A model generated the notes under the pieces. That model saw nothing but the letters and a program-made list of their open reading frames with translations, was not told the origin of the DNA and did not search any database. From Streptomyces sp. A1136 (GTDB lineage: Bacteria > Actinomycetota > Actinomycetes > Streptomycetales > Streptomycetaceae): 64,000 bases of DNA. The DNA lies in contig NZ_SSBJ01000031.1 in NCBI RefSeq assembly GCF_004795055.1, positions 26,876 through 90,875 on the forward strand. The letters are read 5' to 3'. This document shows, piece by piece, positions 1 to 8,088 of the stretch; within the stretch, counting starts at the first letter, position 1; each line of letters begins with the position of its first letter. The translations under genes were made by a program, and so were the position numbers.

Positions 1-1
1 C

Positions 2-379
2 TTCGGATTCGAAGGCGTGCTCGCAGCCGCGTTCGACATACTCCAGGCCTTTCCCTCCGCGTGGCCCGTACTGCTGGTCGCCCTGGCCGTGAACATCACC
101 GTCTCCCTGACGCTGATGCGCAAGCGCCTCGGGCTGGCCAAGGCATTGTGGCGCGGCAAGGAGACCCGCAAGATCGCCATCGCGTTGGTGGTCCTGCGCG
201 TCGGCAGCCATTTCCTCCTGAAGGCCCTGGGCCTGACCATCACTTCCACGCTCGGCCACGCGCTCTTCGCCGTCGCCATGGGCGCGATCACGATCGGCCT
301 GCTCGCCTACTCGCAGCACATCGCCATCCGCGCACTGATCACCACCAAGAAGCCCGCACCCGCCGCCGCGAGCATATGA
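2..379 (+). CDS. Small integral membrane protein, 5' end possibly outside window
   Basis: The reading frame enters from the left edge, so the true start may lie outside the window. The first internal start in frame is GTG at 17, with only a weak GAAGG just before it. The visible 125 residues contain three hydrophobic helices separated by a basic loop (MRKRLGLAKALWRGKETRK lies between helices 1 and 2), and end in a short alanine/proline tail. This is a small membrane protein. I do not recognise the family and assign no function. It ends 55 bp from the convergent P-loop gene. Confidence 0.55.
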   Translation, partial: FGFEGVLAAAFDILQAFPSAWPVLLVALAVNITVSLTLMRKRLGLAKALWRGKETRKIAIALVVLRVGSHFLLKALGLTITSTLGHALFAVAMGAITIGLLAYSQHIAIRALITTKKPAPAAASI

Positions 380-434
380 ACCAGGCCGCGTCACGTCACC
401 TCGCGATCGGCCCGCTCCCGTCGCGGCGGCCGGC

Positions 435-1127
435 TCACGCGGAAGGGAGTCCGAACCGCACCGCTGTGACGCGGTCCCGCTGACCTCGGTCGAGCAGAAC
501 GAGGGAGGTGATGCCATGGGCCCCGGTCAGTCCTTCGCGTTCGACTCGCGACAGGAATCTTCCCAGCCCTCGCTGATGGGTGCTGAAGACCCGGCGCGAC
601 GCCAGCCGCCGGCGGGCGTACTGGCCCGACAGGGCCTCCGCGGAACCGACGTCCAACACGACCATGTGCAAGGGGCGTCCGGCCCGGCGAGCCGTATGGG
701 CCAGCCACCGTCGCATCCAACCCCGGCTGCCGCAGTCGTGGATGAGCAGGGGTCGGCGGCTGCGCAGTTCGCGGCGCGTCCACCGCATGTGCCGCAGCCG
801 CGCCCAGGGCCGGTACGCCGCATAGGGAAGCCAGGCGGGCATGCGCGCCTCACAGGCGGTACGGGTGACGCGGGGATCGACCACGGTGGCGGCATCGGCC
901 CACGCGCGGAGCAGCGTGCTCTTCCCGCTGCCGGGAAGCCCGGCGACCACGACCGCCGCGTCGAACGGGTACGAGAGCCGGAGATCCCGACCGGCCGGGC
1001 CTCGCAAGTCGACCATCCCCCGCGGGGATATGTCACCGCCGGGGCATGGATCGCCGAGCCCGTCCGCGGGCGCCCGGCGGTCCGGTCGCTGTTCCGCGTG
1101 GGCCTCGGTGCTCGGGTGTGTGCTCAC
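435..1127 (-). CDS. P-loop NTPase/kinase-like protein
   Basis: Predicted 230-residue cytosolic ATP-binding protein. A beta-strand followed by GLPGSGKSTLLR is a textbook Walker A motif; a later hydrophobic strand with an aspartate (PLLIHDC) could serve as Walker B. The many arginines around MRWTRRELRSRRP are compatible with a small AAA-type ATPase or nucleotide-kinase fold. The start is uncertain: GTG at 1127 has GGACGG nine bases upstream, while ATG at 1016 sits closer to the P-loop, as is usual for such kinases, but has no well-spaced ribosome binding site. Substrate is unknown. It lies downstream of the FAD monooxygenase on the same strand with a gap near 280 bp, so it is probably transcribed separately. 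Confidence 0.6.
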   Translation of the reverse strand: MSTHPSTEAHAEQRPDRRAPADGLGDPCPGGDISPRGMVDLRGPAGRDLRLSYPFDAAVVVAGLPGSGKSTLLRAWADAATVVDPRVTRTACEARMPAWLPYAAYRPWARLRHMRWTRRELRSRRPLLIHDCGSRGWMRRWLAHTARRAGRPLHMVVLDVGSAEALSGQYARRRLASRRVFSTHQRGLGRFLSRVEREGLTGAHGITSLVLLDRGQRDRVTAVRFGLPSA

Positions 1128-1405
1128 AGGTGTAGGCCGTCCGGTACGGGGTCTGAAGGACTTCGACACTACGTGAGCCCTTTGGCCAACGGATAAGGGA
1201 CCGCCAGGGGGCCGCCCCACCGACGGTGACGCACGTCGGCCGCGCCACCCGGGAGGCGACCTTGCCTTCCGATTGTGGCGGACGACGGCCATCGACCGAT
1301 AGGCCGCGTCCGGGGGGTGTAGAGGACGCAGGAATGCGGCCGCACATCTGGCTCGGGTGCCCCTTGCGGGTCCCGGAAACCGAGTTGCCTCCCGCGCCGT
1401 CCCCG

Positions 1406-2590
1406 TTACAGCTCGGGGAGGTGGAAGCCGTTGAACAGGTCGTCCATGCCGCGCAGCGCGAGGCGGGTCGGGGTGGCGCGGACCGTGAGGTCACGGGCCG
1501 CCACCGCGAGCGGGTTACGGAGAGCGCCCAGGCGGCCGACCCGGCGGGCGCGGACGCGCACGGCGTCGGTGCGGCCGAGGCGGGCCGCGGTGTAGGCGGC
1601 AAGGGCGGCCGGGACGGAGCGTGAGTCGTGGCCGCCGTCTCCGGCGGGCAACAGGTGGGCGAGGACCACGGCGTCCTCGATGGCCTGACATCCGCCCTGG
1701 CCGAGGTTGGGCGCCATGGCGTGGGCGGCGTCGCCGAGCCAGGCGATCCGGCCGTGGTGCAGGCGCGGGAGCGGGCCGGCCAAATCGTAGAGGTCGTTGC
1801 GGAGTACGTCGGCGGGGTCGAGCCGGTCGACACGATCCAGCAGGGCCGGAATCGGGTCGTGCCACGAGCCGAAGCGTCGGCGGAGTTCGGCGCGGGCGTC
1901 GGCCGAACGGGTGCCGGCCGGGACGAGCGCGGTGGCGTAGAGGTAGAACCGGCCGTCGGACAGAGGGGTCACGCCGAACCGTTCGCCTCGCCCCCACGTC
2001 TCGCTCATCGCCGTTATCCGCAGGTCGGGGGCGTCGACGAGGGCCCGCCAGGCGATCTCGCCGATGTAGTGCGGACCGGGGTGGGCGGGGAAGTACGCGC
2101 GGCGCAACGCGCTGTGGATGCCGTCGGCGGCGACCACCAGATCGGCCGGAAGGTCGGCGCCGGTCGCCGTACGGACCGTTGAGCGGTCCGCGTCGTCGAC
2201 GACGGCGGTCACCGCCGTGCCGTAACGGACGGCTTGCGCCGGCAGGGCGCCGGTCAGGGCCGCGGTGAGAGTCGGGCGTGGGACGGCGATCGGGGCCACG
2301 CCGTAACGGGCGGCCATGTCGGCCGTGTCGGTCCGGGTGAGCCACCGGCCGTCGGCGCGGCGCACGCCCATGGTCGTGGGTACGGCGCTGCCGCCGGCGT
2401 GTGCGGCGTCGACGCCGATGGCGTCGAGCGCGCGCAGGGCGTTCGGGGCGAGGCCGATGCCGGCGCCGGTGGTGGGGGGCTCCGGGGCGCGTTCGCAGAC
2501 GGTGACCCGCCAGCCGCGGCGGTGCAGTGCGATGGCGGCCGTGAGGCCGCCGATTCCCGCGCCCACCACCACTGCGTGACGGTTCGTCAT
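1406..2590 (-). CDS. FAD-dependent monooxygenase
   Basis: Flavoprotein hydroxylase of the group A (PHBH-like) type, 394 residues, the usual length. The N-terminal Rossmann motif GAGIGGLTAA binds FAD, the VVAADGIHS stretch is the conserved DG motif touching FAD and NADPH, and GDAAHAMAPNLGQGG is the GD motif near residue 280 that binds the FAD ribityl chain. Family members insert one oxygen atom into aromatic or polyketide-like substrates using NAD(P)H; the substrate here cannot be told. It is transcribed away from a TetR gene and the short intergenic gap holds two near-identical palindromes, so it is very likely repressed by that TetR protein and induced by its own substrate or a related toxic aromatic compound. 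Confidence 0.9.
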   Translation of the reverse strand: MTNRHAVVVGAGIGGLTAAIALHRRGWRVTVCERAPEPPTTGAGIGLAPNALRALDAIGVDAAHAGGSAVPTTMGVRRADGRWLTRTDTADMAARYGVAPIAVPRPTLTAALTGALPAQAVRYGTAVTAVVDDADRSTVRTATGADLPADLVVAADGIHSALRRAYFPAHPGPHYIGEIAWRALVDAPDLRITAMSETWGRGERFGVTPLSDGRFYLYATALVPAGTRSADARAELRRRFGSWHDPIPALLDRVDRLDPADVLRNDLYDLAGPLPRLHHGRIAWLGDAAHAMAPNLGQGGCQAIEDAVVLAHLLPAGDGGHDSRSVPAALAAYTAARLGRTDAVRVRARRVGRLGALRNPLAVAARDLTVRATPTRLALRGMDDLFNGFHLPEL

Positions 2591-2624
2591 GGGACACCTC
2601 TTCCGATCGGCGTGGGCTTCCTCC

Positions 2625-2640
2625 CTCTACAGCCGTAGAG
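2625..2640. promoter_or_regulatory. TetR operator copy 1 (imperfect palindrome)
   Basis: CTCTACAGCCGTAGAG is a 16-bp inverted repeat with one mismatch, 34 bp upstream of the monooxygenase start and 10 bp from a perfect copy of the same site. Probably the copy covering the monooxygenase promoter. Its role as the operator of the adjacent TetR protein is inferred from position. Confidence 0.75.
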
Positions 2641-2650
2641 GATGCCCTCA

Positions 2651-2666
2651 CTCTACAGCTGTAGAG
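2651..2666. promoter_or_regulatory. TetR operator copy 2 (perfect palindrome)
   Basis: CTCTACAGCTGTAGAG is a perfect 16-bp palindrome ending 7 bp before the TetR start codon. Centre-to-centre distance to copy 1 is 26 bp. Binding here would block the tetR promoter (autoregulation) and, together with copy 1, the divergent monooxygenase promoter. Confidence 0.8.
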
Positions 2667-2673
2667 TGGGGGC

Positions 2674-3249
2674 ATGTCCACTCCTGACCGACGCACCCTC
2701 ATCGCGGACACGGCGATCGCCACCGTGGCCGCGGCCGGCCTTCGAGGGCTCACGCACCGCGCGATCGATACCGCGGCCGGACTGCCCGCCGGGAGTACGT
2801 CGTACTACTTCCGTACGCGTACGGCGCTGATCGGCGCCTGTTACCAGCGCATCGAGGAACTCGACCTGGACGACATGGAGCCGAGACGGCCGGGTTCGCG
2901 GGCAGAGGCAGCGGCCTGGCTCGGGATCATGCTCCACCGCTGGTTGACCACGGGCCGCGAACGCCAACTCGCCCGCTACGAGCTCAGCTTGGAAGCCGCG
3001 CGCACGCCGGAGTTGGAGTCCGCCCTCCACCGGGCGGGCCTGGCGGCCCGCGCCCGCGCGGAGGCAGTCCTCGCGGCACTGGGCGCCGATCGACCCCGGG
3101 AGGCCGCCGAGCTACTGGCCGCCTGGACCGACGGCGTGCTGTTCGACCGGCTCGCCGGCGCGATGGCCCGTACCAGGCCGGCGCCGGACCCGGAAGAACT
3201 CACGGCGGTCGCCCACCGCATGCTGGACGCCGCCCTGACCGCCGGCTGA
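2674..3249 (+). CDS. TetR/AcrR family transcriptional repressor
   Basis: 191-residue regulator with the classic N-terminal helix-turn-helix: ADTAIATVAAAGLRGLTHRA, then DTAAGLPAGSTSYYFRTRTA, whose SYYF corresponds to the recognition-helix end seen as LYYHF in the family. The remainder is an all-helical ligand-binding and dimerisation domain of normal length, rich in alanine and arginine. The ATG at 2674 lies immediately after a perfect palindrome, with only a GGGGGC run as a possible ribosome binding site. It faces the FAD monooxygenase, the usual arrangement when a TetR protein senses the enzyme's substrate and represses both genes. Confidence 0.9.
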   Translation: MSTPDRRTLIADTAIATVAAAGLRGLTHRAIDTAAGLPAGSTSYYFRTRTALIGACYQRIEELDLDDMEPRRPGSRAEAAAWLGIMLHRWLTTGRERQLARYELSLEAARTPELESALHRAGLAARARAEAVLAALGADRPREAAELLAAWTDGVLFDRLAGAMARTRPAPDPEELTAVAHRMLDAALTAG

Positions 3250-3403
3250 GCGCTGCGCCGGTATTCGACAAGACGCCCGACGCGTACGTCCCGTCGGCCG
3301 GGACAACGCGGCGCGAGGGTCCGCCCGCCTACCCGGCCCGCTCTCGCCGCAACCGATCGAACCGCTTCCGCGCCCTTCCGGTCGAGTCGTCTCCGGCCGG
3401 CCC

Positions 3404-3862
3404 GTGCGGAGCGACGCCACACCCGGGAGGGACATCATCGGCACGCCCACCCCCGACCGATCCGCTCCGACCGCTCGGCCCCGCCGGATGACCGGAATCG
3501 GCAGGGTACTGCTGGGCGGCGTCGCGGGCGGCGTCCTGACCGGCGCGTTCCTGGCCGTCGTGTGGTGGCCGAGGACCGAGGTGACGTACCGCGCCGACGC
3601 TCCCGCCACACTGGTCTACGACGACCGGTCGCCGCACTTCCTCGGATTGGTGCACCAGCACACGCTGTCCGGGCGGCAGTCCTACCGGATGGTGGTCGGC
3701 AGGGATCCCGGCCTTTCCTACGGGCACCTGGTCGACATCGACCCCGCGTTGGGAGCGGAGGGGATCGAGTCGACCACATGGACGGAGTCGGGAGTACGTG
3801 TCCGCTTCCGGACCGAGCACGAGGTGTTCGTCCCGGCCCGCTTCTTCCTCTTCGGCAGGTGA
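3404..3862 (+). CDS. Membrane-anchored hypothetical protein
   Basis: 152 residues starting at GTG 3404. A basic, disordered N-terminus is followed by one transmembrane helix (IGRVLLGGVAGGVLTGAFLA, about residues 31-50) and a small beta-rich extracytoplasmic domain with WW at the membrane edge and aromatic residues spread through it (SGRQSYRMVVGRDPGLSYGH). The layout predicts a cell-surface anchored protein of type II topology. I do not recognise the domain. The stop codon lies exactly where an MFS transporter remnant takes over in another frame, so the 3' flank of this gene has been rearranged. Confidence 0.6.
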   Translation: MRSDATPGRDIIGTPTPDRSAPTARPRRMTGIGRVLLGGVAGGVLTGAFLAVVWWPRTEVTYRADAPATLVYDDRSPHFLGLVHQHTLSGRQSYRMVVGRDPGLSYGHLVDIDPALGAEGIESTTWTESGVRVRFRTEHEVFVPARFFLFGR

Positions 3863-4607
3863 TAACGGCGGCAGTCTCGTCCTCGGCATCGACGCCCTCG
3901 GCTTCCTGCTCTTCGCCATCCTGCTTCCGGCAGTGCCCGGCGCTCCCCCGGGTCAACAGCCACAGCAGGCGCGGGACGGTGCGGAATCACGGTGGCGCGG
4001 TGGCGGCCTGCGCGAACATCGGCCGGTGTTCGGCCTGTTCGTGCCGGCGGCGTTGTTTCTCCTCCTCTACGGGCCCTTCGTCGTCGGCCTGCCGCTGATG
4101 GCACGGGAACGAGCGGGCGGTGGGAGCGCGGAATCCGTGCTCGGTGGCCTCTGGGCGGCATTCGGTGTCGGCGCCGCCCTCGGGAGCCTGCTCGTCGGCG
4201 GCCTCCGGGCGCCGGCGCGGGGCTGGTACGCGGCGTTGGTCGCGGCGGCCTGGGGCGCCGTCACCGCCATCGTGGCCGTCCCGGCGCACCTGGCCCTGGC
4301 ATGGGTGGCCATGCCGATCGGCGGCCTGGTCCACGCACCGTTCCCGGCGATCGTCAGCACCGTGATGCAGCAGCACCTCCCGGAGCGCCGCCTCAAGGAG
4401 GACGGGGCCTACTGCGTGGCTCTCACCAGTACGTTCGGGCCGCTCGGAACCTTGCTCGGCGGCGTACTCATCGCCTCCGCCAGCGCGGTCGCGGGCCTGA
4501 CCGTCGACGGGGCCCTGCTCGTCGCCGTGGGGCTGGTCATGGCGTGGCTGTTGCGTTCCGACCCCGCGCCCACCACCACTCGTCCCGCCGAGGTCATGGA
4601 GCGTTGA
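3858..4607 (+). pseudogene. MFS transporter, N-terminal half missing
   Basis: From 3858 the sequence encodes the second half of a major facilitator superfamily exporter: it begins in the middle of helix 6 (LVLGIDALGFLLFAILLP), continues through the central loop, and then shows the last six helices, including ALFLLLYGPFVVGLPL and a LGGLWAAFGVGAALGSLLV segment. About 200 residues carrying helices 1-5 are absent. No in-frame start with a ribosome binding site exists at the junction; the nearest upstream in-frame GTG (3798) lies inside the preceding gene, in a different frame. I read this as a deletion remnant. The reading frame downstream is intact, so decay is recent or the fragment is neutral. 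Confidence 0.75.
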
Positions 4608-4788
4608 ACGAACACGCGGTGGAAGCCCGGGCGGCGGGGTTCCCTGCCGCCCGCCCGGGGCAGCGCCTGCGCACACTCGGTCACCGAGAGTTACCCGGTC
4701 CGCCAGATCGCCTGCTCGAATGTGGACGTCTCGAATGTGGACGTGCGGCGACTCGCGGAGAAAATCGAACACCTGATTGAATAAGTGG

Positions 4789-5106
4789 ATGGAGTCCTTC
4801 CCCTTCCCCGATGACCTCATCCAGCTCCAGCAACGGTGGACGCGCACGTACAACCTGCTCGCCCTCCGACCCGATCGGGGCGGAGCCGAGCTTCGGCGGC
4901 AGCTCATCCGGCTGTCGTGCCTGATCAGCGCGCATCCGTTCTGGCGGCGGGGTGGCTACAGCGGGGTGCGCCGGGTGGAGCTGCGGCGTGCCGCCGAGGC
5001 CGCTTCGGGCGGGGAGCGGGAGCTGGTGGTGCACTACGTGGACGGCGCCTTCGCGGTGTCAGACACGGATCACGACCCTCATCGGCGTGGCCTCGGACCG
5101 GCATGA
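4789..5106 (+). CDS. Conserved small hypothetical protein
   Basis: 105 residues from ATG 4789 (a TTG at 4777 in the same frame is less likely). The start ESFPFPDDLIQLQQRWTRTY and the following helical arginine-rich segment resemble a small cytosolic protein I associate with Streptomyces genomes, of unknown role. It is mostly helical at the N-terminus, with a short beta region (ELVVHYVDGAFAV). No membrane segment or known catalytic motif is visible. It is preceded by about 180 bp without a gene that contains a GC-rich hairpin following the transporter remnant. Confidence 0.6.
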   Translation: MESFPFPDDLIQLQQRWTRTYNLLALRPDRGGAELRRQLIRLSCLISAHPFWRRGGYSGVRRVELRRAAEAASGGERELVVHYVDGAFAVSDTDHDPHRRGLGPA

Positions 5107-5265
5107 GCCGCGTACCGAACCGGCCTGGGCTCGGCCCACCGGCCCTCACCTCCCCGCCTCGGGAAGCCGGGCCTCGGGAAGCGGGCGTCGGGAGGTCGGC
5201 TACTCGGTGCCGGCTGAGTACGGGGACTCTTCCCAGGGACCGGAGCGTACCGGGACGCTTGGGCC

Positions 5266-5661
5266 ATGCGCCCGAACCCCCGGAGCCTCGCTCCCTTCCT
5301 CCTCCTGCTTCTCGCACCGGTCGCGGCGTGGGCCGCCTGGATGGGCTGGGACCGACATCGCGTCGTCCACCCCGACGGGTCGGAAACCGGCCCTTACGAG
5401 GCCTGGCAGGTGATCGGGCTCGTATTGACGCTGCTGTGCCCGGTGTACTGGGCGGCGTCCCGACGGCATGTGCCGAGCGCCGTGATCGGCACCACGGCCG
5501 GTCTGACCGCCGCCGCTTGGTACGACTGGTCCGACGACGCCGGCGGCCTGTTCGTGATCGGCGTGGGCCTCGTCATGATGTCGACCCTCGTGGCGACCCT
5601 CGCCGTCTCCGCCCTGGTCGCCTTCACGACACGCCGCGGAGGCTCCGCTCCCGGCGCATGA
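5266..5661 (+). CDS. Integral membrane protein of unknown function
   Basis: 131 residues with four hydrophobic helices: about 7-26 (SLAPFLLLLLAPVAAWAAWM), 46-62, 69-85 and 95-120. The loop between helices 1 and 2 carries DRHRVVHPDGSETGPYE and is probably extracytoplasmic. No catalytic motif can be recognised. It sits between a small cytosolic protein gene and the convergent DUF2945 gene, with no clear operon partner. Confidence 0.65.
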   Translation: MRPNPRSLAPFLLLLLAPVAAWAAWMGWDRHRVVHPDGSETGPYEAWQVIGLVLTLLCPVYWAASRRHVPSAVIGTTAGLTAAAWYDWSDDAGGLFVIGVGLVMMSTLVATLAVSALVAFTTRRGGSAPGA

Positions 5662-5689
5662 GTGCGGCCCCCCGAAGTGCAGACGCTCG

Positions 5690-5917
5690 TCACGCCCCCT
5701 TGCCGCGCTTGCGCAGCGACTGCGGCTTGTGGACGGCCCGCCGGCCGGACTTGTCGCTCTCCACCTCGTACTGCGGCTCGTCCTTCGAGGCGTCGACGGT
5801 GCGGCCCGCCGCCTTGGTGCGTGTGGTGATCTTCTTTTTCACCTCACCGGACACGGTCCTACCGTGGCTGCTCCACGCAACCTTGTCACCCGATCCGAGC
5901 TTGTCGTCCTTGGCCAT
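5690..5917 (-). CDS. DUF2945 / HVA1 TUDOR-like domain protein
   Basis: 75-residue basic protein matching the DUF2945 (hypervirulence-associated TUDOR domain) pattern: GDKVAWSSHGRTVSGEVKKK at the N-terminus, then a threonine/lysine segment, an acidic PQYEVESDKSGRRAVHKP block, and a lysine-rich tail. The family is short, single-domain and of unknown molecular function; the fold suggests a small beta-barrel. The ATG at 5917 is preceded by a GGAGGAGG ribosome binding site, so the start is well supported. Confidence 0.85.
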   Translation of the reverse strand: MAKDDKLGSGDKVAWSSHGRTVSGEVKKKITTRTKAAGRTVDASKDEPQYEVESDKSGRRAVHKPQSLRKRGKGA

Positions 5918-6214
5918 GGCAGCCTCCTCCTCCGCTCGCCGTCATTCGCCCCGATCATGTCGTCCGCGGGTCCCGATCATGTTCTTCGCGGCCGGGCAGT
6001 GCCGCAACCGCACGTCTACCGGTTCCTTCGCCGGGCCGGCGTCCAGCGGATGCGTCTTTCGCCGGATCTGTCCACGCGTTGACGATCGGCCCGGTGAGCC
6101 ACCCGACGGTGGACCGGCAGGGCCCGGCTCCGGTGCCTATGGTGGGAGAACGGCTCACCGGCCCACGCGATGCGAACCGCCGCGCCGGTGACACTTCCCC
6201 CGAGGAGGAACCTC

Positions 6215-7114
6215 GTGACGGGCTCAGCACGTTCCTTGCAAGGCCGCACCGCTGTCGTGACCGGCGCCGCCCGCGGACTGGGTGCGGCGATCGCCCGGGA
6301 ACTCGCCCGGCGGGGCGCCGCGGTCGCACTCCTCGGCCGTGAGGAGTCGACCCTCGCCAAGGTCAGGGATTCGATCCCCGGACCGGCCCGGTGCTGGGAA
6401 GTCGACGTCACCGACGACGACACGATGCGGCGGGTTGCGGCGGACGTACGGGAGCGCCTGGGCCCCGCCTCCATCGTGGTCGCGAACGCCGGGGTGGCCG
6501 AGGGCGGCCCCTTCGCGGAGTCCGATCCGACGCTCTGGCGCCGGGTGATCGAGGTGAACCTCATCGGGAGCGCCGGCACCGCCCGGGTGTTCCTGCCCGA
6601 CCTGCGGGCTTGCCGCGGCTACTACCTGCAGATCGCCTCGCTGGCCTCGATCGGGGCGGCGCCCATGATGAGTGCGTACTGCGCCTCGAAGGCCGGGGTG
6701 GAATCGTTCGCCCACTCACTGCGGGCGGAGGTGGCGCACGAGGGTGTCGACGTCGGTATCGCGTATCTGAACTGGACCGACACCGACATGATCCGCGGCG
6801 CGGACGATCACCCCGTACTGCGCGAACTGAGGGCGCACATGCCACGCCCGGCGAGGAAGGTCTATCCGGTCGAGACGGTGGCCGCCCGTATGGTGCGGGC
6901 CGTCGAGCGGCGCAGTGCGGCCGTGTACGCACCGGCGTGGCTCCGGGCCACCCAACCCGTCCGCGCCGCGATGCCGCCGGTGGTCACGTTCCTCTCGAAG
7001 CGGGAACTCCCGCGGCTCCAGCGGAGAACCACCCTCCAGGCGACGGGACTGCTCGGAGCCGGCGGCCTGGCGGACTCCGTCGGTACCCGACACCCGGACC
7101 GGCAGGCCGGCTGA
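6215..7114 (+). CDS. Short-chain dehydrogenase/reductase (SDR)
   Basis: 299-residue NAD(P)-dependent oxidoreductase. The TGAARGLGAAIA glycine motif binds the dinucleotide, NAGV forms the central strand motif, and ASLASIGAAPMMSAYCASK supplies the catalytic Ser, Tyr and Lys (YxxxK). The C-terminal extension, with a hydrophobic stretch after KVYPVETVAARMVRAVERR, is typical of classical SDRs of about 300 residues. Start: GTG 6215 has GAGGAGGA six bases upstream, so I reject the longer frame from 6170. Substrate unknown. No co-directional partner follows, and the gene appears monocistronic. Confidence 0.85.
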   Translation: MTGSARSLQGRTAVVTGAARGLGAAIARELARRGAAVALLGREESTLAKVRDSIPGPARCWEVDVTDDDTMRRVAADVRERLGPASIVVANAGVAEGGPFAESDPTLWRRVIEVNLIGSAGTARVFLPDLRACRGYYLQIASLASIGAAPMMSAYCASKAGVESFAHSLRAEVAHEGVDVGIAYLNWTDTDMIRGADDHPVLRELRAHMPRPARKVYPVETVAARMVRAVERRSAAVYAPAWLRATQPVRAAMPPVVTFLSKRELPRLQRRTTLQATGLLGAGGLADSVGTRHPDRQAG

Positions 7115-7165
7115 AGCGGAGGCGGCCTACCGGTCCAGGGCAGGCGCAGGGCAGACTCGGCGAGG

Positions 7166-7342
7166 TCACCATCCGACAGGCCGGCAGCGCGTACGGGCCA
7201 GGTAGTGGGCGTCGTCCAGGGCGCGGTAGGTCGTCGACGCTGCGGCGCTGACGTACGGGTGGGGTGCGTCGGCCGCCACGCCTGTCGCGATCACGGAAAC
7301 GACCTCCCAGCCGGGGTCGGTCCGCCGGGGATCACGAGACAC
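7166..7342 (-). other. Possible small open frame, coding status unclear
   Basis: The 328-bp gap between the SDR gene and the I36-like gene has one minus-strand frame with protein-like composition: about 58 residues from GTG 7342, including DPGWEVVSVIATGVAADAP and a C-terminal YRALDDAHYLARTRC. There is no ribosome binding site. It could be a small gene, the 3' end of a decayed one, or chance. Nothing else in the gap is recognisable. Confidence 0.2.
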
Positions 7343-7442
7343 GTCCGATACGACTGCGCGTCCCCGTGATCCATTTCCGGTCAGGGCGATCGTGAGGCGG
7401 TTCCGATCGCCTCGCGCGCCGCCGATCCGCGCCGGCGACAGC

Positions 7443-7802
7443 TCAGCAGGTGTCGCCGACCGCGTCCATCTTGGACCCGAAGCGCTGCCCGTAATTGCTG
7501 CCGTAGTCCCCCTTGCGGACCGCGTGGCACTCCTTGCCCTTCGCCCAGTCGATGAACGCGCCCGACCTGTTGGCCCGGAAGGAATAGACGTGGTCGACGA
7601 ACTTGGCGGGCAGATCCACGTAACCACCGCGCCATACGTAGAGGTCCCCGGTCCCGTCCTGGAACCTCCACAAACAGATCGCGTTGGCCGGGCATGCGGG
7701 CAGCGCCTGCGCCGGCGTCGTGGTGGCGAGTGTGGCCATCACCGCCGCCCCCAAGACCACCCAGGTGCGCGGGTGGTGTGCCCGTAAGTGACGTGTCCTC
7801 AC
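7443..7802 (-). CDS. Secreted peptidase inhibitor family I36-like protein
   Basis: 119 residues starting at GTG 7802, preceded by AGGAGGAA with good spacing. A Sec signal peptide (basic RTRHLRAHHPR, then WVVLGAAVMATLATT and an A-Q-A cleavage region) leads to an about 85-residue mature domain beginning CPANAICLWRFQDGTG. Conserved cysteines, the CLW motif and the GxxxD...VYSFRANRSG pattern match the beta/gamma-crystallin-like I36 inhibitor family, first known from the Streptomyces metalloproteinase inhibitor SMPI. The likely role is extracellular, perhaps inhibition of a protease or simply a stable small secreted protein. The target is unknown. Confidence 0.75.
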   Translation of the reverse strand: MRTRHLRAHHPRTWVVLGAAVMATLATTTPAQALPACPANAICLWRFQDGTGDLYVWRGGYVDLPAKFVDHVYSFRANRSGAFIDWAKGKECHAVRKGDYGSNYGQRFGSKMDAVGDTC

Positions 7803-8019
7803 TGGTTCCTCCTCGCCGAGCCGGTTTCCCCATCGTCCTCGTCCCGGCGGGGAAATGTGCGAGAACGGGGACATCTCCACTGCTTCGGCGAGGAATCGGC
7901 CGGATAGCGGATCTTCCCCTCCACACCGGCCTCATCCGGCGCGCACGCCCCAGCGGCGGTCGGCGGCGGCCGACGCCAGACGGTCAAGCCTCCGACGGAG
8001 CGGGTCCGGACGGAGCGGT

Positions 8020-8088
8020 GTCAGACGGGCCGGCGTCAGACGGGCCGGCGTCAAACGGGCCGGCGTCAAACGGGCCGGCGTCAAACGG
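8020..8088. repeat. 15-bp tandem repeat (minisatellite), 4.6 copies
   Basis: Unit GTCAAACGGGCCGGC repeated head to tail at 8020, 8035, 8050, 8065 and a partial copy at 8080. The first two copies carry GTCAGAC instead of GTCAAAC. On the minus strand the array starts at the stop codon of the gene at 8081-8467. In one shifted minus-strand frame it would encode Phe/Ser-Asp-Ala-Gly-Pro pentapeptides, so copy-number change or a frameshift could extend that protein. Confidence 0.95.

Noticed and set aside
8020..8088. CRISPR-like array
   Set aside because: Units are contiguous 15-mers without spacers; it is a minisatellite.
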